Assembly (NCBI RefSeq): GCF_020567375.1
Contig: NZ_JAJBZM010000001.1
Location: 789,935 to 853,934, forward strand
Reading direction: 5' to 3'
Length of the DNA stretch: 64,000 nt
Source: Janibacter melonis
GTDB lineage: Bacteria > Actinomycetota > Actinomycetes > Actinomycetales > Dermatophilaceae
The position numbers and the translations under genes are program-made. The notes under the pieces are model-generated. The model saw only the letters and a program-made list of their open reading frames with translations, was not told where the DNA came from and ran no database searches. The first letter of the stretch is position 1, and every line of letters begins with the position of its first letter. Shown one piece after another: positions 17,888-26,703 of the stretch.

Positions 17888-20089
17888 TCAGGACTTCTCG
17901 AGGTAGGCGGCGCGCTCCTCGTCGGCCCAGCGGGCGACGGCGGCGGCGAGCTCGGGGTGCGCGGAGAGGTCGGGGTCGGCGGCGAGGACGACCTCGACGT
18001 CCTCGCGGGCGGCCTCGATGAGGTCCTCGTCGCGCAGCAGCGACAGGTGGCGCAGCTGCGAGCGGACCCCGGACTGGGCGGTGCCGAGCACGTCGCCCTC
18101 GCGCCGCTGGGCGAGGTCGACCCGGGCGAGCTCGAAGCCGTCGGAGGTCGAGGCGAGGGCCTGCAGACGCTCCTGCGCGCTCTCGGCGTCGGAGCCGGTG
18201 ACGAGCAGGCAGACCCCGGGGTGCCCGCCACGCCCGATCCGGCCGCGCAGCTGGTGCAGCTGGGAGATGCCGAAGCGGTCGGCGTCGAGGACGACCATCG
18301 TGCTCGCGTTCGGCACGTCGACGCCCACCTCGATGACCGTCGTCGCGACGAGCACGTCGATCTCGCCGGCGGCGTAGGCCGACATCACCGCGTCCTTCTC
18401 CTCCGGGCGCATCCGGCCGTGGAGGGCCGCCGTGCTCACCCCGGCGAGGGCGGGCACCTGGGCGAGCAGCTCGAGGGTGCCGGAGACGTCGGCGAGCGGG
18501 CGGGGCGCGTCGTCGTCCGGCACGCGCTCGCCGTCGGCCTCGTCGTCCCCGACCGACCCCTCGCTCAGCAGGTCCACGCCCTCCTCGACGTCGTCGTCGC
18601 CGCCGATGCGCGGGCACACGACGAAGGCCTGACGGCCGGCGGCGACCTCCTCGGCGATGCGCTCCCACACCCGCTGCACCCAGCGGGTGTTGTCGGCGGG
18701 CACGACGTGGGTCGTCACCGCCTGGCGCCCGCGGGGCAGCTCGCGCAGCGTCGAGGTGGCCATGTCGCCGAAGACGGTCATCGCGACGGTGCGCGGGATG
18801 GGGGTCGCGGTCATGACGAGGAGGTGCGGCGGGTGCTCCCCCTTCGCCCGCAGCGCGTCGCGCTGCTCGACCCCGAAGCGGTGCTGCTCGTCGACGACGA
18901 CGAGCGCGAGGTCGTCGAAGGTCACGACGTCCTCGAGCAGGGCGTGGGTGCCGACGACGATGCCCGCGGCGCCCGTCGCGATGTGGATGAGCGCCTCGCG
19001 GCGGGCCTGGGTGCTCATCGACCCGGTGAGCAGCTGCACGCGGGTCGCGTCCTCGGCGCCGCCGAGCATCCCCGCCTCGGCGAGATCGCCGAGCATGCCG
19101 CGGATCGTGCGCTCGTGCTGCACCGCGAGCACCTCGGTGGGGGCGAGGAGCGCGGCCTGGCCGCCGCTGTCGACGGCGGCGAGCATCGCGCGCAGCGCGA
19201 CGACGGTCTTGCCCGAGCCGACCTCGCCCTGGAGGAGGCGGTGCATCGGGGTGTCGGCAGCGAGATCGGCGAGGACGGCCTCGCCCACCTCGCGCTGGCC
19301 CGCCGTGAGCTCGAAGGGGAGCCGCTCGTCGAAGGTGGCGAGGAGCTGCCCGTCGGGTCGCCGGGCACGGGTGACCTCTGCCGCCCGCTCCGCCCGGCGC
19401 ATGCCGAGCAGGCACTGCAGGACGAAGGCCTCCTCGAAGCGCAGCCGGTGGCGGGCCCGCTCGACGTCGTCGAGGGTGTGCGGGGCGTGCAGCGCGGTGA
19501 GGGCCTCGAGCCGGCCGAGCAGGTCGCGGCGCTCACGGACCTCGTCGGGCACCGCGTCGACGACCTCGTCGAGGTGCTGCAGGACGACACGCACCGCGGC
19601 GGACACGCCCCACGACTGCACCCCGGGCACGTGCCGGTAGATGGGGATGAGCCCACCCTCGTCGACGGCGAGGTCGCCGAGCGCGTGGAGCGCCTCGATG
19701 CTCGAGTACGCGGGGTGGGCCAGCTGACGCCGCCCGCGGTACTCGCCGACCCGCCCGGCGAAGAGGAGCGTACGGCCGACCTGGAGCTCCTTCTCGTGGC
19801 CGTAGGCCGAGAAGAAGGTGACGTCCATGCGGCTGCGCCCGTCGGTGATGACCGCCTCGAGCATCTTGCCGCGGCGCGACTTCATCGTGCGTGTGGTCGC
19901 CGACTCCACGGTCGCGACGGCGACGAGGTAGTCGCCGACGGCAGGCGCGCCGAGGTCGGCGACGGTCGTGCGGTAGCGACGGGGCGCGAAGTCGAGCAGG
20001 TCGCCGACGGTGACGATGCCGCGGTGCTTCTCGAGCTTGCTCGCGGCGGAGCCGACGAGCCCCTTGAGGCGGGTGTCCTCGGTGGTCAC
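17888..20089 (-). CDS. recG: ATP-dependent DNA helicase RecG
   Basis: A 733-residue protein. The N-terminal wedge/OB domain covers about 1-170. Walker A GEVGSGKT is at about 288-295, and motif II reads DEQH at about 400, the variant typical of RecG. The C-terminal QRREGDVLGTAQSG is the RecG TRG/wedge-contact region. There is an acidic insertion rich in Asp/Glu in the second helicase domain. RecG remodels stalled forks and Holliday junctions. The GTG start lies 4 nt after the stop of the DAK-domain gene, so the two are co-transcribed. Confidence 0.96.
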   Translation of the reverse strand: MTTEDTRLKGLVGSAASKLEKHRGIVTVGDLLDFAPRRYRTTVADLGAPAVGDYLVAVATVESATTRTMKSRRGKMLEAVITDGRSRMDVTFFSAYGHEKELQVGRTLLFAGRVGEYRGRRQLAHPAYSSIEALHALGDLAVDEGGLIPIYRHVPGVQSWGVSAAVRVVLQHLDEVVDAVPDEVRERRDLLGRLEALTALHAPHTLDDVERARHRLRFEEAFVLQCLLGMRRAERAAEVTRARRPDGQLLATFDERLPFELTAGQREVGEAVLADLAADTPMHRLLQGEVGSGKTVVALRAMLAAVDSGGQAALLAPTEVLAVQHERTIRGMLGDLAEAGMLGGAEDATRVQLLTGSMSTQARREALIHIATGAAGIVVGTHALLEDVVTFDDLALVVVDEQHRFGVEQRDALRAKGEHPPHLLVMTATPIPRTVAMTVFGDMATSTLRELPRGRQAVTTHVVPADNTRWVQRVWERIAEEVAAGRQAFVVCPRIGGDDDVEEGVDLLSEGSVGDDEADGERVPDDDAPRPLADVSGTLELLAQVPALAGVSTAALHGRMRPEEKDAVMSAYAAGEIDVLVATTVIEVGVDVPNASTMVVLDADRFGISQLHQLRGRIGRGGHPGVCLLVTGSDAESAQERLQALASTSDGFELARVDLAQRREGDVLGTAQSGVRSQLRHLSLLRDEDLIEAAREDVEVVLAADPDLSAHPELAAAVARWADEERAAYLEKS

Positions 20090-20093
20090 CGGC

Positions 20094-21776
20094 TCACTCG
20101 ACCCCGACGAGCAGCGGGTAGGCCGGCTGGCCGCCGTCGACGACCTCGACCTCGACGCCGTGACCGAGCGCCTCGGCAGCCGCGCGGGCCGCGGCGACGA
20201 GCTCGTCGTCGGCGTCCTCGCCGACGACGAGGGTGACGAGGTCGGCCCCCGAGCCGGCGAGCCGCGAGACCACCTCGGCGGCGACGGCGCACAGGTCCTG
20301 GCCGACGATGGCGATGTCACCGGCGACGACCCCGAGGGCGTCGCCGACCTCGCACGGCCCGCCGCTCGTCAGACCGGCCTTGACGGCGGTCGTCACCGCG
20401 CCGTGGCGCGTCGCCGCGGCGGCCCGGGTCATCGTCATCTCGTTGTGGCGGGCGTCGGCGCCGGGGTCGTAGACCGCGAGGGCGGCGAGCCCCTGGACGG
20501 CGGTGCCCGACTCGACGACGTGCACGTGCTGCCCCTCCTGGCCGGCGGCCTGGGCGCACGCCCTCGCGGCGAGCACGGTGTCGCGGTCGTTGGGCAGGAG
20601 GATGACGTCGCCGGCACGGGTCTCGCGGACCGCGTCGAGCAGCTCACCGGCCGAGGCCCGGCGACCGGGCCCGGAGCTCACGACCGAGGCACCCACCTCG
20701 CGCACGAGCGCGGCGATGCCCGGCCCGGCGGCGCACGCGACGACGGCCAGGCCGACCCGGGGGTGGGGGCGCATCGCGTGGACGAGCGGGGTCACCTGGA
20801 CCTCGCGGGGCGGGGCGACGGCCAGCCCGGCCTGCAGGGCCGCGCCGATGTCGTCGGTGTGCACGTGGACCTTCGTCGTCGTGCCGTCGCCGCTGAGCAC
20901 GACGCTGTCGCCGAGCGCGTCGAGGTCGCACCGCAGGTCGTGCAGCGCCTGCTCGTCCTCGCTGTCGAGCAGGTACATCACCTCGAAGGCCGGCCCCTCG
21001 GCCGCCGCGGGGCCACCGGCCTCGGCGGGCGCGGGACGGGTGACGGCTCCCCCTTCGCCCGTGGACCACTCGGGCCGGCGGCGCAGGTCGAGGTTCATCG
21101 TGAAGTCGTCGACCTCGTACCGGTCGAGCGGGGTGTGGTCGCGCACGACGCGGTCGAGGGCCTCGAGGAAGAGCAGGTAGCCCGCACCCCCGGCGTCGAC
21201 GACCCCGGCGGCGGCGAGGACGGGCAGCTGCGACGGGGTCGCGGCGAGCGCGTCGCGGGTGGCCTGGACCGTGCGCTCGGTGAGGGTCGGCAGGTCGGCG
21301 CCGTCGGCGGCGGCTGCTGCGGCCGCCTCGGCGGCCCGGTCGGCGACGGTGAGGATCGTGCCCTCCTGGGGGCGCACGACGCTCTCGCGGGCGCGCCGGG
21401 CGGCGGCGCCGAGCGCGCGGGCGAGCAGGGGCGCGTCGGCGCTCGCGGTGCCGGCGCCGGAGAGCTCGTCGCTGATGCCGCGGATGAGCTGGCTGAGGAT
21501 CACCCCGGAGTTGCCCCGGGCGGAGAGCATCGCGGCCCGCGACATCGCCGCGGCCTCGCCCGGCAGGTCGACCTCGCCGAGCACCCCGCGGGCCTCGTGG
21601 TCGACGCGCACGGCGTCGAGCGCCTGGTCGAGGGTGAGGTACATGTTCGTGCCCGTGTCGCCGTCGGGCACCGGGAAGACGTTGAGCGCGTCGATCTCGG
21701 CCCGCCGCGCGGCGAGCGCGGCACGGGTGACGACCGCCCAGCGGCGCATGGCGGCGGCGTCGATCGCGGTCAGCAC
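20094..21776 (-). CDS. DAK2/DhaL-domain kinase, FakA (YloV)-like
   Basis: A 560-residue protein. The N-terminal DhaL-type nucleotide-binding domain has NVFPVPDGDTGTNMY at about 32-46, with the Asp residues that bind Mg-ATP. A middle domain and a C-terminal DegV-like domain follow, the layout of the FakA/YloV family. FakA phosphorylates fatty acids bound to a FakB carrier for phospholipid synthesis in Firmicutes. Substrate use in actinobacteria is inferred. It lies divergently from rpmB and upstream of recG, a conserved setting. TAGCGT lies 6 nt before the GTG start, so a leaderless mRNA is likely. Confidence 0.88.
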   Translation of the reverse strand: MLTAIDAAAMRRWAVVTRAALAARRAEIDALNVFPVPDGDTGTNMYLTLDQALDAVRVDHEARGVLGEVDLPGEAAAMSRAAMLSARGNSGVILSQLIRGISDELSGAGTASADAPLLARALGAAARRARESVVRPQEGTILTVADRAAEAAAAAAADGADLPTLTERTVQATRDALAATPSQLPVLAAAGVVDAGGAGYLLFLEALDRVVRDHTPLDRYEVDDFTMNLDLRRRPEWSTGEGGAVTRPAPAEAGGPAAAEGPAFEVMYLLDSEDEQALHDLRCDLDALGDSVVLSGDGTTTKVHVHTDDIGAALQAGLAVAPPREVQVTPLVHAMRPHPRVGLAVVACAAGPGIAALVREVGASVVSSGPGRRASAGELLDAVRETRAGDVILLPNDRDTVLAARACAQAAGQEGQHVHVVESGTAVQGLAALAVYDPGADARHNEMTMTRAAAATRHGAVTTAVKAGLTSGGPCEVGDALGVVAGDIAIVGQDLCAVAAEVVSRLAGSGADLVTLVVGEDADDELVAAARAAAEALGHGVEVEVVDGGQPAYPLLVGVE

Positions 21777-21851
21777 TCTCGTACGCTAACGGAGAGGACC
21801 GTCACCGCGACCCCATCCGGAGCGGTCCGCGTGCCGTGCGCCGGAGCCGTT

Positions 21852-21881
21852 TTGGTCGCGCACGCACTGCTCGGCTACGCT
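21852..21881 (+). promoter_or_regulatory. Likely rpmB promoter
   Basis: TTGGTC (21852-21857) and TACGCT (21876-21881) are separated by 18 nt, about 90 nt upstream of rpmB in the divergent gap with the DAK gene. Assigned by eye. Confidence 0.5.
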
Positions 21882-21972
21882 GGACCGGTTGCCTGGAGCC
21901 CGATCACCTCGTGATCACGCGGCCCCGGCAGCACCACCGACACGTACGCATCATCGATCGAGGAGAACACCC

Positions 21973-22167
21973 GTGGCTGCCAACTGCGACGTCTGCGGCA
22001 AGGGCCCGAGCTTCGGGCACTCCATCTCGCACTCCCACCGCCGCACCAAGCGACGCTGGAACCCGAACATCCAGCGCGTCAAGGCTCTCGTCGGTGACGC
22101 CGGCAAGACCCCCAAGCGTCTCAACGTCTGCACCTCCTGCCTCAAGGCCGGCAAGGTCAAGCGCTGA
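21973..22167 (+). CDS. rpmB: 50S ribosomal protein L28
   Basis: A 64-residue protein starting [20 protein letters not shown], the canonical L28 N terminus, with WNPNIQ and a C-terminal [12 protein letters not shown]. Both CxxC pairs are kept, so this is the zinc-binding form. The GTG start has AGGAGA at good SD distance. It is a single-gene unit with a promoter upstream and a strong hairpin terminator downstream. The frame is open further upstream but without conserved sequence. Confidence 0.97.
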   Translation: MAANCDVCGKGPSFGHSISHSHRRTKRRWNPNIQRVKALVGDAGKTPKRLNVCTSCLKAGKVKR

Positions 22168-22185
22168 CCCGCTGAGCACCTGACG

Positions 22186-22214
22186 GGCCGATCACCTCTT
22201 CGAGGTGGTCGGCC
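22186..22214 (+). terminator. rpmB terminator
   Basis: A 13-bp stem with a single G-U pair and a TTC loop begins 18 nt after the rpmB stop. It is followed by TTCGTCGTC rather than a pure T-run. Confidence 0.8.
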
Positions 22215-22441
22215 TTCGTCGTCCCCACCACCTCGTCGCCTGGTCGCCCCACCCGCCCCTTCGCCCCTTCGCCCCACGTGCCCCAGGTTTCTCGGGTCAC
22301 CCGATAAACCCCCGCTCTGCACGAGTAAGAAACTCCTGCGAACCAGGGGTAAGTCGTGCTGAGCACCGGCGAAGGGGGACCCAGCCCGGTCCCGCGGCCC
22401 CGGCCGCGGGCAGCGGCGTCCCTACCGGCGCGAAGGGGGGA
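22215..22441 (+). other. Convergent spacer rpmB/thiL, no gene seen
   Basis: This 227-nt gap between two convergent genes holds four copies of the CCCCTTCGC word (22256, 22264, 22369, 22430). It also has a noticeably AT-richer stretch at about 22298-22350 with sequences such as GATAAAC and GTAAGAAACTC. I see no gene or clear RNA in it. Confidence 0.4.
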
Positions 22442-23452
22442 TCAGTCGGCGAAGTGGTCCCAGCCGGCGACCTCGTGGGGCACCCCGTCGAGCAGGACCG
22501 GCGCCCTCGATCGCTCGACGACGCGGCCGACCACGCGCCACGGGGCGCCCGTCGTCGGCAGCCGGGACGCGTCGGCGAAGCACGCGAGCAGCGCGTGCTC
22601 CTCTCCCCCGCCGAGCACCTCGCGCAGCGCCGCCTCGGCCCCGAGGACGTCGAGCAGGTCGCCGTGCGTCTCCGCCCGGAGCGCGGCGCCGTCGAGGTCG
22701 ACGCTCACGCCGCTCGCCCGGGCCAGGCGACCGGCGTCGCGCACGAGCCCGTCGGAGACGTCGAGCATGGCGCTCGCGCCCGCCCGCGCCGCCTCCGCCC
22801 CGGACTGCCACGGGCAGTGCGGCCGGCGGTGCGAGGAGCGCAGCCGGTGGGCCGCCTCCGGGGCCTGCCTGTCGGCCGCCGCGGCCAGCTCGGCGTCGAG
22901 GTAGAGCCGCAGCCCCGCCCCCGACCGGCCGAGCGTGCCGCACACGGCGACGACGTCGCCGACGCGGGCACCGCTGCGCCGCACGGGAGCCCGACCGCCG
23001 AGGTCCCCGAGGACGGTCATCGCGAGGACCACGCTGCCGGCGGCCGCTCCCGACAGGTCACCGCCGAGCACCGGGGTGGCGCTCTCGCGGGCCGCGGCGG
23101 CCACCCCTTCGGCCAGCCCGAGCACCCACTCCACCGGGGTGGCGGGGTCCGCGCTCAGCGCGAGGAGCAGACCCGTCGGGCGCGCCCCCATCGCGGCGAC
23201 GTCGGCGACGTTCTGCACGACGAGCTTGTGCCCGACGTCCTGCGGACTCGACCAGTCGTCGCGCCAGTCGACACCGAGGACCATCGAGTCGGTCGTCGCG
23301 ACGACCGACCCGGACGGCGCCTCGACGACCGCGGCGTCGTCGCCGGGCCCGACGGGCACGCCCGGCGCCTCGTCGTGGAGGAGCACCGGCAGCAGCCGGG
23401 CGAGCACGGCCTCCTCGTCGAGGTCGGCCAGGCGCAGCGTCGGGTGGTCCAC
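22442..23452 (-). CDS. thiL: Thiamine-monophosphate kinase
   Basis: A 336-residue protein with the ThiL/PurM-like pattern: GPGDDAAVVEAP near residue 36, TTDSMVLGVDWR, a metal-binding NVADVAAMGA, GGDLSGAA, and MLDVSDGLVRDAGRL at the C-terminal half. It phosphorylates thiamine monophosphate to thiamine diphosphate. The conserved acidic residues for Mg-ATP are all present. The start is a GTG at 23452, and the gene ends toward rpmB. No thiamine riboswitch is visible upstream. In actinobacteria thiL is often near ddl and rpmB, which fits. Confidence 0.95.
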   Translation of the reverse strand: MDHPTLRLADLDEEAVLARLLPVLLHDEAPGVPVGPGDDAAVVEAPSGSVVATTDSMVLGVDWRDDWSSPQDVGHKLVVQNVADVAAMGARPTGLLLALSADPATPVEWVLGLAEGVAAAARESATPVLGGDLSGAAAGSVVLAMTVLGDLGGRAPVRRSGARVGDVVAVCGTLGRSGAGLRLYLDAELAAAADRQAPEAAHRLRSSHRRPHCPWQSGAEAARAGASAMLDVSDGLVRDAGRLARASGVSVDLDGAALRAETHGDLLDVLGAEAALREVLGGGEEHALLACFADASRLPTTGAPWRVVGRVVERSRAPVLLDGVPHEVAGWDHFAD

Positions 23453-23560
23453 CCCGCCACCATCTCACCGACCCGACCGGCGCGAGAGCGCTGCCGTCGG
23501 CTACCGTCGGCGCAGGTGCCCGGAGCGGCCGCGCGCACCGCACGGGCACCAGGGAGGGAC

Positions 23561-23794
23561 ATGGTCCAGGCGTACGTCCTCATCCAGACCGAGGTGGGGG
23601 TCTCCACCCGCGTGTGCACCGACATCGCCGAGCTGACCGGCGTCGTCGAGGCGCACGACGTCACCGGCCCCTACGACGTCGTCGCCCGCGTCGAGGCCGA
23701 GACGATGGCCGACCTCGGCCGGCTCGTCCTCGCGCAGCTCCAGCAGGTCCCGGGCATCACCCGGACGCTCACCTGCCCCATCGTCCACGTGTGA
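23561..23794 (+). CDS. Lrp/AsnC ligand-binding domain protein (no DNA-binding domain)
   Basis: A 77-residue protein consisting only of the RAM/Lrp-AsnC C-terminal fold: AYVLIQTEVGVSTRV, a central HDVTGPYDVVARVEAE and a closing PGITRTLTCPIV. No helix-turn-helix is present. Stand-alone RAM-domain proteins form ring oligomers and bind amino acids, but the partner is unknown. A strong AGGGAGGGA lies before the ATG. The stop overlaps the start of the DUF3515 gene (GTGA), so the two are co-translated. The pair sits between thiL and ddl, a neighbourhood kept in many actinobacteria. Confidence 0.88.
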   Translation: MVQAYVLIQTEVGVSTRVCTDIAELTGVVEAHDVTGPYDVVARVEAETMADLGRLVLAQLQQVPGITRTLTCPIVHV

Positions 23795-24279
23795 GCGGCC
23801 CCGACCGCACGGGTCGCGACCGGCGACCTCTGCTCGCCGGGCTCGTCGTCCTCGTGACCGCGGGCCTGGCCCTCGGCGTCCTCCTCACCCGGACCGGGCC
23901 CGTCGACGTCGCGATCCCCGACGGCGGCGACGACCCGGCCTGCCTCGACGCCGGCACCCGCTGGCCCCTCGAGGTCGCCGGGGAGGACGAGCGCGACACC
24001 GACCCCGCCGGCACCGCGGTGCACGCGTGGGGCGACCCCGCCGTCATCGCCCGCTGCGGCCTGCCGGCCCTCGGGCCGACCACCGAGCAGTGCATCAGCG
24101 TCGACGGCGTCGACTGGGTGGCCCGTGAGCTGAGCGACGGGACCGCGCTCACGACCTTCGGGCGCTCGCCCGCGATCGAGGTGCTCGTGCCCGACGAGGT
24201 CGGTCAGGCCCCGCTCGTCCTGCCGGCCTTCGCCGACGCGGCGAAGGCGCTGCCCACCAACGGGCGGCAGTGCGATTGA
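23791..24279 (+). CDS. DUF3515 family membrane-anchored protein
   Basis: A 162-residue protein. A basic N terminus and one hydrophobic segment (about 13-32) are followed by an extracytoplasmic domain. It contains CLDAG, VIARCGLP and TEQCISVDGVDWV, the pattern of the DUF3515 family next to ddl in actinobacteria. The function is unknown; cell-envelope location is inferred from the anchor. Three conserved-looking cysteines and a C-terminal cysteine may form disulphides. It begins inside the stop codon of the RAM-domain gene (GTGA overlap), so it is translationally coupled. Confidence 0.8.
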   Translation: MSGPDRTGRDRRPLLAGLVVLVTAGLALGVLLTRTGPVDVAIPDGGDDPACLDAGTRWPLEVAGEDERDTDPAGTAVHAWGDPAVIARCGLPALGPTTEQCISVDGVDWVARELSDGTALTTFGRSPAIEVLVPDEVGQAPLVLPAFADAAKALPTNGRQCD

Positions 24280-24283
24280 GCGC

Positions 24284-25411
24284 TCAGCGCAGCCCGACGG
24301 GCCGCTCGAGGGCCAGCTGGACGAGCTCGTCGATGAGGTCGGGGTAGGCCAGGCCGCTCGCCTGCCACATCCGCGGGTACATCGAGTGGGGGGTGAAGCC
24401 CGGCATCGTGTTGATCTCGTTGATGACGACCTCGCCGCGGTCGGTGACGAAGCAGTCGACCCGCGCGAGCCCCTCGCACGCCAGCGCGTCGAAGGCCTCG
24501 GCCGCGAGCCGGCGCACCTCGTCGCTCACCTGCTCGCTCAGCTCCGCCGGGCAGGACAGCCGCACCGCGGACTCGTCGAGGTACTTGGCCTCGAAGTCGT
24601 AGAAGTCGTGCCCGTGCCCGGACTCGACGACGATCTCGCCGGGCAGCGAGGTCCGCGGGGCGTCGAGCCCGTGCCCCTCGAGGACCGCGCACTCGATCTC
24701 TCGGCCGACGATGCCGGCCTCGACGATGACCTTGAGGTCGTGCTCGCGGGCGGCCTCGATCGCCGCCTCGAGGTCCTCGGGGCGCTCGACCCGGCTCACG
24801 CCCATCGAGGACCCGGCGCGACACGGCTTGACGAAGACCGGCCACGACAGCGCGCCGACCGCGTCCATCGCGGCGGCGGGGTCGGCACGCCACTGCCGGT
24901 CGGTGATCACCGTGTACGGGCCGACGGGCAGCCCGGCGCCGGCGAAGACGACCTTCATGTAGTGCTTGTCCATGCCCGCCGCGGAGGCGAGGACGCCCGA
25001 CCCGACGTAGCGCACGTCGGCGAGCTCGAGCATCCCCTGGAGGGTGCCGTCCTCGCCGTACGGGCCGTGGAGCAGGGGGAAGACGACGTCGACCTCGCCG
25101 AAGGCCTGGGGCGGCTGCCCCGGCGCGTGCACGGAGAGGGTGCGGTCGCCGACCGAGGTCGACAGCGCGACCTCCGTGCCGGCGTGGACGACCTCGGGGG
25201 TGTGCCCGGGCACGAGGCGCAGGGGCTCGGGGTCGTCGTCGACGAGCACCCAGGACCCGTCGCGGGAGACCCCGATCGGGACGACGTCGTAGCGCTCGCG
25301 GTCGATGGCCGAGAGCACCCCCGCCGCCGTCGCGCACGACACGGCGTGCTCGGACGATCGGCCGCCGAAGACGACGGCGACGCGGGGCTTGCGGGGCTCG
25401 TGAGTGGTCAT
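24284..25411 (-). CDS. ddl: D-alanine--D-alanine ligase
   Basis: A 375-residue protein with the ATP-grasp Ddl motifs: VVFGGRSSEHAVSC at the N terminus, HGPYGEDGTLQG, MDKHYMK, FVKPCRAGSSMGVSRV, and the metal site EINTMPGFTPHSMYP. It makes the D-Ala-D-Ala dipeptide of peptidoglycan precursors. ATG 25411 gives the family-like start; the upstream open frame lacks conservation. TACAGT lies 8 nt upstream, suggesting a leaderless mRNA. It is divergent from the PLP enzyme gene with 58 nt between starts. In relatives gpsA, ddl and thiL are close together, as here. Confidence 0.95.
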   Translation of the reverse strand: MTTHEPRKPRVAVVFGGRSSEHAVSCATAAGVLSAIDRERYDVVPIGVSRDGSWVLVDDDPEPLRLVPGHTPEVVHAGTEVALSTSVGDRTLSVHAPGQPPQAFGEVDVVFPLLHGPYGEDGTLQGMLELADVRYVGSGVLASAAGMDKHYMKVVFAGAGLPVGPYTVITDRQWRADPAAAMDAVGALSWPVFVKPCRAGSSMGVSRVERPEDLEAAIEAAREHDLKVIVEAGIVGREIECAVLEGHGLDAPRTSLPGEIVVESGHGHDFYDFEAKYLDESAVRLSCPAELSEQVSDEVRRLAAEAFDALACEGLARVDCFVTDRGEVVINEINTMPGFTPHSMYPRMWQASGLAYPDLIDELVQLALERPVGLR

Positions 25412-25469
25412 CGTCCACGACTGTAGTGCGCCCGGCTCGCCCTCCCGCGCTGCGGATACCGTGTCGCCC

Positions 25470-26588
25470 ATGACGAGCGAGCAGCCCACCGGAGCCGACG
25501 GTCACGCGACCCACGCCGGCTCCCCCTTCGCCCCGGCGACCCAGGTCGTCGCCCTCGGCCGGCCCGACCGCGCACCGGGCGCCCCCCTCGCCGTCCCGCC
25601 GGTCTTCACCTCGACGTACGCGGCCGACGGCCCCGTCAACTACGCCCGCGCGGGCAACCCGACGTGGAGCGCGCTCGAGGACTCGGTCGGACCGCTCGAA
25701 GGGGGCGACGCCCTCGCCTTCGCGTCCGGGATGGCCGCGGTGGCCGCCGTCCTCTCGCTCGTGCCGACGGGCGGCACCGTCGTGGCCCCCTTCGCCGCGT
25801 ACAACGGTGTCGTCGTCAGCCTCACCGAGGCGCAGGAGGCCGGGCGACTCGCCGTGCGCTGGGTCGACGTCACCGACGCCGAGGCCGTCGAGGCGGCCCT
25901 GCCCGGCGCCGACCTGCTGTGGCTCGAGTCGCCGACCAACCCGCTGCTCGACCTCGCCGACGTCGAGCGGCTCGCGCACGCAGGCCGGGCGGCCGGGGCG
26001 GTCGTCGCGGTCGACAACACCTTCGCCACCCCGCTGCTCCAGCAGCCGCTCGCCCTCGGCGCCGACGTCAGCGTGCACTCGGCGACGAAGTACCTCTCCG
26101 GGCACTCCGACGTCATCCTCGGCATGACGATCACCGGCACCGACGAGCGCGGCCGTGCGCTGCGCGACCGGTTGGCCCGCCACCGCCTGCTCGGCGGCGC
26201 GATCCCCGGCCCGATGGAGGCCTGGCTCGTCCTGCGCGGCCTGCGCACCCTCGCCGTGCGCCTCGAGCGCGCCTGCGAGAACGCCGTCGAGCTCGCGGCC
26301 CGCCTGCGCGAGCACCCGTCCGTCACCCGTGTGCGCTACCCCGGTCTCGGCGCGATCGTCTCGGTCGAGACCGTCGGCGGGGCCGAGGGCGCGGAGCGGG
26401 TCTGCGCGGGCACCCACCTGTGGTCGCACTCGACGAGCCTCGGCGGGGTCGAGAGCCAGCTCGAGCGGCGCCGCCGCCAGCCCGGCGAGCCCGAGTCCAC
26501 CCCCGTCGACCTCGTGCGCCTGTCCGTGGGCATCGAGGACGTCGAGGACCTCTGGCGCGACCTCGACGCCGCGCTCCGACTCGCCTGA
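25470..26588 (+). CDS. Cys/Met metabolism PLP-dependent enzyme (cystathionine gamma-synthase/lyase type)
   Basis: A 372-residue fold-type I PLP enzyme. Key sites are YARAGNPTWSALED, FASGMAAVAAVL, DNTFATPLLQQPL, and HSATKYLSGHSD with the PLP lysine. It ends with the family's VRLSVGIEDVEDLW. The protein is slightly shorter than usual owing to small deletions around PGLGAIVSVE and LERRRRQPG. It acts on the gamma carbon of homocysteine or homoserine derivatives; sequence alone does not tell synthase from lyase. TACCGT lies 7 nt before the ATG, so leaderless transcription is likely. It is inserted between ddl and gpsA, which are often adjacent. Confidence 0.85.
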   Translation: MTSEQPTGADGHATHAGSPFAPATQVVALGRPDRAPGAPLAVPPVFTSTYAADGPVNYARAGNPTWSALEDSVGPLEGGDALAFASGMAAVAAVLSLVPTGGTVVAPFAAYNGVVVSLTEAQEAGRLAVRWVDVTDAEAVEAALPGADLLWLESPTNPLLDLADVERLAHAGRAAGAVVAVDNTFATPLLQQPLALGADVSVHSATKYLSGHSDVILGMTITGTDERGRALRDRLARHRLLGGAIPGPMEAWLVLRGLRTLAVRLERACENAVELAARLREHPSVTRVRYPGLGAIVSVETVGGAEGAERVCAGTHLWSHSTSLGGVESQLERRRRQPGEPESTPVDLVRLSVGIEDVEDLWRDLDAALRLA

Positions 26589-26595
26589 GCGCCCC

Positions 26596-26680
26596 AGCTT
26601 TCCCGCCCAGGGCGGGAAAGCTCGACCTCGGGCAAGAACATTTCTTTCCCGAGGTCGCATGTTCCCGCCCTGGGCGGGAA
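26596..26680. repeat. Three consecutive hairpins between convergent genes
   Basis: Hairpin 1 (26596-26622) has 13-bp perfect arms AGCTTTCCCGCCC around one A. Hairpin 2 (26623-26657) has 10-bp arms CGACCTCGGG and a 15-nt AT-richer loop. Hairpin 3 (26662-26680) repeats the TTCCCGCCC/GGGCGGGAA stem of hairpin 1 around one T. They lie between the PLP enzyme and gpsA and probably end both transcripts. Confidence 0.75.
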
Positions 26681-26703
26681 AGCTGTGACAGGGCGAGGGG
26701 GGG

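Noticed and set aside
17639-20236. Long plus-strand frame opposite rsmD and recG
   Set aside because: It is a shadow of recG, with Asp/Arg/His-rich low-complexity translation and no ribosome binding site.
22157-22366. Minus-strand frame of 69 codons in the rpmB/thiL gap
   Set aside because: It runs through the rpmB terminator, has no ribosome binding site and does not resemble a protein family.
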